Shown here in pieces: positions 1 to 5,873 of a DNA stretch of 24,687 bases (its first letter is position 1; each line of letters begins with the position of its first letter). Source of the stretch: a virus. A program made the position numbers and the translations under genes. The stretch lies in the IMG/VR virus record IMGVR_UViG_3300025418_000439, positions 1-24,687 of that record, one strand, 5' to 3'. The notes beneath the pieces were generated by a model, which did not search any database, had not been told where the DNA came from, and saw only the letters and a program-made list of their open reading frames with translations.

Positions 1-135
1 AAAGCCATAGCCTGCATTGTTTTTTGGACCAGTCCATACTTGGCATCCATTAGGTAATGTTTCTTGTTTACGGTAAAATAGTTCTAGATTTATATATCGA
101 TCTACTATTAAATTAACCAATAGTTTTCGTCCCAT
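1..135 (-). CDS. HNH homing endonuclease, N-terminal part (runs off window)
   Basis: A reading frame runs from an ATG at 135 leftward off the window edge without a stop, giving 45 residues. It contains the stretch NGCQVWTGPKNNAGYGF, which matches the N-terminal 'GC-x-W-TG-x(4-5)-GYG' signature of phage HNH_3-type endonucleases. These cut DNA and usually spread as free-standing mobile genes between phage genes. An AGGAA ribosome binding site lies about 8 bases before the ATG, and an exact TATAAATA octamer lies 27 bases upstream. The catalytic HNH residues would lie beyond the window, so activity cannot be judged. It is divergent from the acetyltransferase-like gene at 219. The family call rests on one short motif but that motif is distinctive. 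Confidence 0.72.
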   Translation of the reverse strand, partial: MGRKLLVNLIVDRYINLELFYRKQETLPNGCQVWTGPKNNAGYGF

Positions 136-162
136 TGCTGATTCCTTTAATTTGTGTTATTA

Positions 163-170
163 TATTTATA
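163..170 (-). promoter_or_regulatory. T4-late-like promoter octamer TATAAATA before the HNH gene
   Basis: The minus strand reads TATAAATA exactly, the consensus of T4-type late promoters recognised by gp55. It ends 27 bases before the HNH start. It overlaps an inverted repeat, TGTTAT (155-160) and ATAACA (168-173), with a 7-base loop. Function is inferred from the match, its position and recurrence of the motif elsewhere in the window. In AT-rich DNA an octamer can arise by chance. Confidence 0.45.
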
Positions 171-187
171 ACAAATATTAAAGTCAG

Positions 188-195
188 CATAAATA
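188..195 (+). promoter_or_regulatory. Promoter-like octamer CATAAATA before the GNAT-GroES operon
   Basis: CATAAATA differs from the T4 late consensus at one base and ends 23 bases before the ATG at 219. The same octamer sits 24 bases before the portal gene, so it marks the head of both transcription units in the window. The rest of spacer 136-218 holds no convincing sigma-70 -35/-10 pair. Confidence 0.42.
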
Positions 196-218
196 AAAGT
201 ATATAGGAATTGAATTGA

Positions 219-740
219 ATGGGCAAGTATACACATACCAAACAGGATGCATGGCAATGGCTTCAAGCCACACCACAGGATGTGCCTGACATTGTCAAGT
301 TAGTAGACACTAACTACAGTCAAGAAATTGAAGATGTTATCTTTATTAAGAATCCTACACGTCTACACTATCATCTACATCGTGCCATATTGGATCAACA
401 GTATGGTCTCAACACACAAAACATCAGCATTGCTCGAGATCGGAAGACACAGAAGCTTCTAGCTTGGGCATGGATTGAACGTGGCAAATACACAGTCTAT
501 TCCGATGAAGAAATGGCAGTGGCTGAATTTGCACACGTGGACTTGACCCTAAGTGTAAGAACACGCATGACGTTGATAGCACAGACATTGGAAATTTGGA
601 TCTGTTGGTGTGAACTACATGGCATACCTGTGCTGTGTTCAACCAGCATACGTGACAATCAACAAGGCTTTATGAGATTGCATGATCAATTTGGGTTTGT
701 GGTTCGCGGCAGTTTTGCATACAGAAAAATAGGAGATTAA
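219..740 (+). CDS. GNAT-like acetyltransferase of phage type
   Basis: 173 residues. The C-terminal part, roughly residues 100-170, looks like a GNAT fold of phage type: a helix rich in R/L/W (SVRTRMTLIAQTLEIW), a strand (PVLCSTSIRDN), then FMRLHDQFGFVVRGSFAYRK, which resembles the usual GNAT ending where a residue ladder 'F-x-LH-x-x-GF-x-x-G' forms the last helix and strands. The canonical acetyl-CoA loop Q/R-x-x-G-x-G/A is not clearly present, so catalysis is uncertain. GNAT enzymes move an acetyl group from acetyl-CoA to an amine; the substrate is unknown. The ribosome binding site AGGAA lies 9 bases before the start. The stop is one base before the GroES-like ATG, so the two are probably one operon. 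Confidence 0.5.
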   Translation: MGKYTHTKQDAWQWLQATPQDVPDIVKLVDTNYSQEIEDVIFIKNPTRLHYHLHRAILDQQYGLNTQNISIARDRKTQKLLAWAWIERGKYTVYSDEEMAVAEFAHVDLTLSVRTRMTLIAQTLEIWICWCELHGIPVLCSTSIRDNQQGFMRLHDQFGFVVRGSFAYRKIGD

Positions 741-741
741 T

Positions 742-987
742 ATGCGAGCAATTGGAAAGAACATTATAGTATCAAAACAACAACCAGAATCAACCACAGC
801 AGGTGGCATTATCTTTACAGATAATTCACGTGCTACTCTAGCACAGGTTATTGCTGTAGGTGATGAAGTTACCAGTGTTGCAGTGGGCGATCAACTGATC
901 ATTAATTGGTCACAGGCCAATCCAGTCAAACTGTCAGACGAGACCAATTACATTGTGTCTATTGATCAAGTGTTTGCGGTGGTTTAA
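742..987 (+). CDS. GroES-like co-chaperonin (Cpn10)
   Basis: 81 residues covering the Cpn10 fold: an N-terminal strand MRAIGKNIIV, a mobile loop with TTAGGIIF (residues 18-25, matching the GroES loop tip GGIVL that binds GroEL), then ATLAQVIAVGDEV and VAVGDQLIINW, ending in a C-terminal strand SIDQVFAVV. It is shorter than bacterial GroES (97 residues). The missing part corresponds to the roof hairpin between the strand ending VIAVG and the strand starting VGD, which T4 gp31 also lacks. Such proteins cap host GroEL during folding of phage proteins, classically the capsid protein; the client here is inferred, not seen. The start has an AGGAG site 6 bases upstream inside the end of the preceding gene. 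Confidence is high for the fold and moderate for the role. Confidence 0.88.
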   Translation: MRAIGKNIIVSKQQPESTTAGGIIFTDNSRATLAQVIAVGDEVTSVAVGDQLIINWSQANPVKLSDETNYIVSIDQVFAVV

Positions 988-988
988 T

Positions 989-1144
989 ATGGACTTCCAA
1001 GACATAAGATTGACCTTTGATCCAGACTATCCAGATAAAATAGAAATTGAAATGCTAGAGGATGGTGTTGGTGTTGAAGGTGGCCAATTTGACCTTGGCC
1101 AATTTATTCAAGTAATCAAACAGTTTTACACAGAAAACTATTAA
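989..1144 (+). CDS. Small acidic phage protein, unknown function
   Basis: 51 residues, starting MDFQDIRLTFD. The ATG at 989 is preferred over an upstream ATG at 953, because the latter overlaps the GroES-like gene out of frame, whereas 989 starts one base after its stop. The protein is acidic, with a pattern EGGQFDLGQFIQVIKQFY near the C-terminus that I recall from small conserved proteins of aquatic phages; no function is known to me. There is no strong ribosome binding site of its own, so translation is probably coupled to the upstream gene. Its TAA stop shares the palindrome TTAA with the stop of the opposite-strand gene at 1141. Confidence 0.7.
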   Translation: MDFQDIRLTFDPDYPDKIEIEMLEDGVGVEGGQFDLGQFIQVIKQFYTENY

Positions 1145-1314
1145 TCTGGATTATAGTCTTCAGGTCTTAGACTATATTTGATATCCAAACATAGTTGTTC
1201 AATACGTGATATGCGTTGGTCAATAGCTGTTATCTTGTCTTCCAATTTTTGAAATTGATAGACATTATCACGTATGTGATCTTCTAAGCGATATAGTTCA
1301 GCTACCTTACTCAC
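1141..1314 (-). CDS. Small coiled-coil protein, 57 residues
   Basis: The GTG start overlaps the last codons of the Dps-like gene (GTGAGTAA) in another frame. The product runs from (M)SKVAELYRLEDHIRD to RPEDYNPD and then TAA. Hydrophobic residues recur every three to four positions from about residue 7 to 45 (L, I, V, F, L, I, I, I, I, L), with many E, K, D, Q and R between them, so a single amphipathic helix or coiled coil is expected. It fills the whole gap between the Dps-like gene and the convergent plus-strand operon. There is no ribosome binding site; expression would depend on coupling. The family is not recognised. The absence of stops over 57 codons plus the helix pattern support a real gene but do not prove it. 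Confidence 0.55.
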   Translation of the reverse strand: MSKVAELYRLEDHIRDNVYQFQKLEDKITAIDQRISRIEQLCLDIKYSLRPEDYNPD

Positions 1315-1777
1315 GACGTGGATGTCTTCCTGGAATGTCCAATGTTGCTTCTAACTTCCAACAAAATGCCGCAATGTGTTGAATATGGTCAGCGGCCATA
1401 TTAGATACATCTGGATAACGCATAGCTTGTCCAGCATCATCCATAGCGTGATAACATTCAATTAGTGCATACAGGTCATCTAAAACATTGTGTAAGAGAT
1501 CATCTGCATCCATTTGAGGCATGTCATCTGTGATGTCACTGGTCATTAGGACCATACCTAAAGTTTCTGGAATACGCCCAACGCCACAGGCCTGTATTTC
1601 TTCGCCTAGAGTATCAATATTATCTTGCAAATATTTGTAAATGTGCTTTAACAATTTGTGATCATTGTAAAAATTGCGACCACGTATGTTCATGTGTGCG
1701 GCATGTGCTTTATAGTAAGCTACAAAGTTTGTAGCAAACACACGTTCTAATACAGCATATAATTCATCTAATTCCAT
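1307..1777 (-). CDS. Dps-like ferritin (DNA starvation protein family)
   Basis: 156 residues, close to the usual Dps length. The first half matches Dps: YYKAHAAHMNIRGRNFYNDH followed by KLLKHIYKYLQDNIDTLGEEIQACG. Residues H28, H40, D55 and E59 have exactly the spacing (12, 27 and 31 from the first His) of the E. coli Dps ferroxidase ligands H51, H63, D78 and E82. The usual Trp after the first ligand His is Met, and the position of E. coli D67 is Lys. Dps proteins form 12-subunit shells that oxidise and store iron with peroxide and often bind DNA. No Lys-rich N-terminal tail is present, so DNA binding is doubtful. The ribosome binding site AAGGAA lies 5 bases before the ATG. The gene follows the last virion gene by 12 bases, so it is probably expressed late. 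Confidence 0.8.
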   Translation of the reverse strand: MELDELYAVLERVFATNFVAYYKAHAAHMNIRGRNFYNDHKLLKHIYKYLQDNIDTLGEEIQACGVGRIPETLGMVLMTSDITDDMPQMDADDLLHNVLDDLYALIECYHAMDDAGQAMRYPDVSNMAADHIQHIAAFCWKLEATLDIPGRHPRRE

Positions 1778-1789
1778 TTCAGTTCCTTA

Positions 1790-2659
1790 TCATTGTTTCT
1801 TTTTTGGTGTAAACATTTTCTCAAAATCATTTTGAAAATTTCTAACCTGTTCTGGTGACATACCTGGCATTGAGTTTTGTTGTATTACTCTTGCTTGTTC
1901 GTATGGATCACTTGGTAGTTGTTGATGTGAAGTTAATCCACTATACAATGCTGCCGCTGGTGCTAAGAAATTACCACCTCTAAGACCCATTCTTTGTATA
2001 GCTGGAGTATAACGTTCAGCCAATTGATTAATACGTTGAATAAAATTAGTAGCTTGACCTGCTGCAGGACCACCTGTAGCAGCAGCTTGAGCGGCCTGTT
2101 GAACTGCTTGTGCATTATATGGACTTACAGTTTTACTTAAAATCTGTTGTGTTGAAGTCATCGGTTGTGGAGCTGGACCTTGTGGAGTCATGTTTGGTGA
2201 CTTTAACGTTGCTGCCATTTGTTGTGGCGTCATGTTATCGGCTGTATATTGAGCAACACCCATTTCGTTAGCCATTGGAGCAACAGGACCTTGTGGTGCA
2301 TTACCTGTTGGTGCTACTGGTGCAGGTTGACCTTTAAAACGATCCATTAGGCTTGTGCCAACCTTATAAGCGGCTGCACCACCAAGTCCAATATCAACTA
2401 CTGGATTATGTAAAGCATGCAATACAGGACCAGCAACTGTTTGTGCAGCGGCAGCACCTTTTTCAGCAATACTTGGTCCTAGTTCAGGATTTGCAGATGT
2501 TGCACTTGGAGTAGGCATACCACCAGCAATATGATCAACTTCTTTGTCAGCATAATCGTCGTTAGCACGAGCACGAACTTGATCTTCGGTTACTGTTTCT
2601 GGAACGTTATCATAGGTATGACTTGATCCATCAGTAAAATTTACTGTATATGATGCCAT
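1790..2659 (-). CDS. Probable minor virion/ejection protein
   Basis: 289 residues from the ATG at 2659. That start is preferred over a TTG two codons upstream because it overlaps the preceding stop as TAATG and has an AAGGAG site about 9 bases upstream. The N-terminus MASYTVNFTDGSSHTYDNVP resembles a short beta domain seen at the start of phage internal proteins. A long Pro/Gln/Ala-rich middle follows, with a weakly hydrophobic stretch VVDIGLGGAAAYKVG, and the end is helical and charged. No catalytic motif is visible. It is the last of four such proteins in a row, which suggests a role in genome ejection or tail completion, by position only. Confidence 0.65.
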   Translation of the reverse strand: MASYTVNFTDGSSHTYDNVPETVTEDQVRARANDDYADKEVDHIAGGMPTPSATSANPELGPSIAEKGAAAAQTVAGPVLHALHNPVVDIGLGGAAAYKVGTSLMDRFKGQPAPVAPTGNAPQGPVAPMANEMGVAQYTADNMTPQQMAATLKSPNMTPQGPAPQPMTSTQQILSKTVSPYNAQAVQQAAQAAATGGPAAGQATNFIQRINQLAERYTPAIQRMGLRGGNFLAPAAALYSGLTSHQQLPSDPYEQARVIQQNSMPGMSPEQVRNFQNDFEKMFTPKKKQ

Positions 2660-5097
2660 TACCAACTACTCCTTGTATTTTTCTTTTCTTCTATGATACG
2701 TCCCAAAACTTCTTTAGTTCTTGGCGTTACCTTTTTGTTAAAATCTTTTAAACCACTATCTTCATATTGAGTTTTTAAACCAACTAATTGTTCAGCCATT
2801 AAGTCTTGATATTTTTTAACTACACCAACTAATTGTTTTGGACTATTTGCTGCATCAATTTCGCGACGTATTTCTTCACGATCACCCAATGCTGAACCTC
2901 CGGCTCCACTAACTGCTTTAGCAACTTCATTACCAACAATGGTTTTAAGGGCATTAAAATTAGTAATTTCGGGAGCACCGATTGCATAACGATATTCATT
3001 AGTTACTTGATTTGCTAATCGGAAATTATTATTATCTAATGCACGTGCAGCTTCATTTAATGTATCTAAATGTCCAACAGAAACATTTAAATTACGAACA
3101 GTATCACCCTGTCTGCCAGTGGTAAATGCTTGACGAGTTTTCTTAGCTGTTTCCCATTTACTTTCATCATATTCAGGATTGATTTGACGCACACGTGCCA
3201 TAACAGCTTGGTTGTATGGACCTTGTTGGCCACCAGCTGTAGCAGGTTTACTTTGATAATTAGCAATGGCCTGTGCTTGGCTTTCGATATTGTTTCTAAC
3301 CCCTGATGGAGCTGTAGGCTCTTCTTTGGCAGGAGGAGCACCAATGCGTTCCCAATGATTTGGATCAGTTTGTGGAATTGGTTGATACCAACCCTTTTGA
3401 TACAATTCTTGACGACCAGCTTTGGTCAATTTTGCCGCATCAATATCACGTGCATTATCTGCTTCATGCATACTTGTGCCTGGTTTGGCAATTGGATTAC
3501 CTTGTGCAGTAACACCTGGACGACCAGCGGCAACCGATTCATCCCACATGTCTTGTTGTTGTTGTGTTGGACGATATCCACTGATAACATGAATACTTGG
3601 ATCAGCAAATTCACCTTGTCCTGAAACTGTTTGCCCAGGTGCTTTTTGGTTAATCTGTGCTTGTCCCGGTGCACCTGGTTCACCTTGACGTGCTTCTTCA
3701 TATGGACTGACAATGCCATGTTCACGTGCATTGTAGTCATAGCCCACAATACTTCTAAACGCATGATTACCCAAATCTTGAATCTGTTGTTCTGTATAAA
3801 GTGTGCCGCCAGCTTTGTTATTATCTTTGCGTGCAGCAGTTTCAACTTGTTTCTTGCTGGCCATACCAGCTTCAATAATACTGTCTTTTTGTCCTAATGG
3901 TGTTAGACCCAATGGAGCATTTGGCAATATGGTTTTGGCAGTATTGTCATAGTAAACTGGTTCAATACGTCCTGGAACTGTGCTCATAGTAATCACGTGA
4001 CCATCACGTGTCTTATACATAGTCTTACCAGTTTCTGTGCCTTTGGCATAACCAGCTGACGCTAGGGCCAACTGATCTGGTGTTAATTCTTGACCAGATT
4101 TGGTATCAACACCATAACTAGCAACACCATCAGCACGTAAACGCACAATAGCTTGTGTGCCATCTGGCATGGTAATACGTTGTGTAGTTGCACCAGCGCC
4201 TAATTTGGCCTGTTCTTGTTGTGCCAATTGGCTTAGACCCAAACGATGATATAGATAGGCTTTTAGGTAACTGCCTTCTGGTTCATTCTTTTGCATGATA
4301 CGTGCAATACCTTTGGTATCATTGTTATCAACCAAACGATTAGCTTCATTGGTAGCTGCATTTTTGTTAGCAGTATCGTTGTAGTATTCCAACATTTTCT
4401 TGTTGGCCATTTGTTTGACATGCGCTGGAGGACCACCTTCTTCTGGAGTTCTTGGATCATTAGCAATCAATTGAATCTTACGTGGATCATCTTGCCAATT
4501 AACTAAATTTTGTTCATGTAGTTGTGGTGTATTAACGGATGTTGGTAATTGATTTACAGCTTGTTCAGTTGGAGTTTGTCCAACATCGCTAGACACATTA
4601 CCAGCAATTAAAGGTTGTTGTGGCGCAACTGGTTGTGCCAACTGTGGTGCAGGTGTCTGTGCTAACTGTGCCTGACCAGTAGGAGGCAATGCAGTTGGCA
4701 TAGGTGGTTGAATCTGTGCTTGACCTGGAGGTGGAACCATTTGTGTTTGATTCATTGTTGGCATCAACTGTGCCTGACCTGGAGGTGGAACCATAGCAGG
4801 TGCCTGTGAAGGCATAACGGGTTGACCTGGGGGTTGACTTAAAATTTGGTTAGCCGCAGGTGTTGGTGTTATAGCAGGAGGAGCAACAGGAGCAGTAGGT
4901 GCAGAAGCCTGTGGTTGTGCTTCTACCGGAGCCTGTGGAATCGCTGGAGCACTAGGAATTGTAGTAGTCTGTGATTGTGTGTTAGCATTTAAACCAATTC
5001 TATTAAAGTCTTGATTCATTCGATTTTGAAAATAACCATTTAACGCATCCGTAGATGAATTTGAACTATCTCCAAATAATTGTCCAATTAAACTCAT
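2659..5097 (-). CDS. Virion protein with M15-type peptidoglycan peptidase domain
   Basis: 812 residues. Residues 40-190 are a Pro/Gln linker with repeated PPPGQAQ/PTGQAQ units. Residues about 500-585 look like an M15 (VanY/DacB-type) zinc D,D-peptidase: SGYRP at 506-510, the metal motif S-x-H-x(6)-D as S542-M-H544 and D551, and D578-P-N-H581-W-E, where H581 would be the third zinc ligand and D578 replaces the usual catalytic Glu. The C-terminal 200 residues contain RQGDTVRNLNVSVGHLDTLNE and a conserved helical pattern (FNALKTIVGNEV, SPKQLVGVVKKYQDLM) that I recall from many phage internal virion proteins. Likely role: carried in the particle and used to open peptidoglycan during DNA entry. 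The ribosome binding site AAGGAT is 7 bases before the ATG. The next gene overlaps its stop as TAATG. Confidence 0.78.
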   Translation of the reverse strand: MSLIGQLFGDSSNSSTDALNGYFQNRMNQDFNRIGLNANTQSQTTTIPSAPAIPQAPVEAQPQASAPTAPVAPPAITPTPAANQILSQPPGQPVMPSQAPAMVPPPGQAQLMPTMNQTQMVPPPGQAQIQPPMPTALPPTGQAQLAQTPAPQLAQPVAPQQPLIAGNVSSDVGQTPTEQAVNQLPTSVNTPQLHEQNLVNWQDDPRKIQLIANDPRTPEEGGPPAHVKQMANKKMLEYYNDTANKNAATNEANRLVDNNDTKGIARIMQKNEPEGSYLKAYLYHRLGLSQLAQQEQAKLGAGATTQRITMPDGTQAIVRLRADGVASYGVDTKSGQELTPDQLALASAGYAKGTETGKTMYKTRDGHVITMSTVPGRIEPVYYDNTAKTILPNAPLGLTPLGQKDSIIEAGMASKKQVETAARKDNNKAGGTLYTEQQIQDLGNHAFRSIVGYDYNAREHGIVSPYEEARQGEPGAPGQAQINQKAPGQTVSGQGEFADPSIHVISGYRPTQQQQDMWDESVAAGRPGVTAQGNPIAKPGTSMHEADNARDIDAAKLTKAGRQELYQKGWYQPIPQTDPNHWERIGAPPAKEEPTAPSGVRNNIESQAQAIANYQSKPATAGGQQGPYNQAVMARVRQINPEYDESKWETAKKTRQAFTTGRQGDTVRNLNVSVGHLDTLNEAARALDNNNFRLANQVTNEYRYAIGAPEITNFNALKTIVGNEVAKAVSGAGGSALGDREEIRREIDAANSPKQLVGVVKKYQDLMAEQLVGLKTQYEDSGLKDFNKKVTPRTKEVLGRIIEEKKNTRSSW

Positions 5098-5106
5098 GTT
5101 GGATCC

Positions 5107-5829
5107 TTATAAACTAAAGCCAAGTTGATTCTGGGCTGTAGTAGTTGTCTGAGCTTGTGTGCCGCTAAAGTTAGGTAAGTAAGCACCTTGTGGTGTTCCA
5201 AACAATACGCTGGCATATTGATTGTATAACTGTTGTGGAGTAAGAGCAGCAGTAATTTGATTTTGTGCGGCTGTTTGTGCACCTGTAAGACCTTGTTGTC
5301 CTAGACCAGCTAATTGACTACCAGCTGATGCTTGTTGTTGTGCAATGTTATTCAATACTTGCGCTGCCGCTTGTTGTTGTGCTGCCTGTGTTGATGCCGC
5401 TGTTTGTTGTGCTGCCAATGCTTGGCGTGATGAACCTAATTGTCCGGCACCACCAAACTGTGCGCCCTGTTGTGCAATGTTTTGAGCATACTGTGCTTCA
5501 GCTGGCATTAGAGCCGCTTGCATTTCAGCTTGTTGATATTGTGGACTAGCAATATTTTGTAATGCATTGATACCTGAAGTATAAGCACTTTCACCACCAG
5601 AACCCAAAACGTTTTGTGCTTGGTTAGCTGTGCCAGCAAGGTTTTGTGCGGCATTAGTTATGCCAGGTGCTTCTTGATTATATAAATTGGTAGCACCTTG
5701 AACTGCTGTAGCATAGCTAGGAGCAATCTGACTGGTAAATAGGCCAGTCTGTGCTGCAATCATAGCATTTTGCTGTGGTGATAATGTTGGTATTGTTGTG
5801 GAACTTCCGCCGCCTTTTCCGCCGCTCAT
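5107..5829 (-). CDS. Internal virion/DNA ejection-type protein
   Basis: 240 residues beginning MSGGKGGGSSTTIPTLSPQQ. The short Gly/Ser/Thr head followed by a long Ala/Gln-rich helical body (residues about 60-210) is the pattern of small podovirus ejection proteins comparable to P22 gp7 or T7 gp14. I see a general resemblance only, with no catalytic motif. The motif GAGQLGSSRQALAAQQTA at roughly residues 125-145 occurs, in my memory, in this family. The start has GGAGAA about 6 bases upstream. The stop is 9 bases before the ATG of the peptidase gene. Likely located inside the capsid or tail and released at infection. Confidence 0.65.
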   Translation of the reverse strand: MSGGKGGGSSTTIPTLSPQQNAMIAAQTGLFTSQIAPSYATAVQGATNLYNQEAPGITNAAQNLAGTANQAQNVLGSGGESAYTSGINALQNIASPQYQQAEMQAALMPAEAQYAQNIAQQGAQFGGAGQLGSSRQALAAQQTAASTQAAQQQAAAQVLNNIAQQQASAGSQLAGLGQQGLTGAQTAAQNQITAALTPQQLYNQYASVLFGTPQGAYLPNFSGTQAQTTTTAQNQLGFSL

Positions 5830-5852
5830 AGTGTTTCTCCGAATTTATTCAT
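5826..5852 (-). other. Possible 8-codon leader ORF before the ejection gene at 5829
   Basis: The minus strand has ATG then seven codons (MNKFGETL) and TGA. The TGA overlaps the ATG at 5829 as ATGA. A TAAATA core (5859-5864) lies 6 bases upstream of this mini-ORF. Its own start has no ribosome binding site, and the GGAG within it serves the next gene. It could couple translation, but chance is a fair explanation. Confidence 0.2.
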
Positions 5853-5873
5853 ATAGTGTATTTAACCCTTGTG

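Noticed and set aside
953-988. Upstream start MCLLIKCLRWFN for the 51-residue protein
   Set aside because: These codons are the end of the GroES-like gene read in another frame.
1152-1176. Inverted repeat TATAGTCT/AGACTATA as a terminator for the plus-strand operon
   Set aside because: The 8-bp stem is AT-rich, has a 9-base loop, lacks a real T-run, and lies inside the 57-residue coding frame. A weak terminator is possible but not supported.
3087-3897. Minus-strand and plus-strand frames of 85-149 residues inside the peptidase gene
   Set aside because: They overlap a recognisable coding frame, have unlikely composition (many His, Asn, Cys and Trp) and show no start signals.
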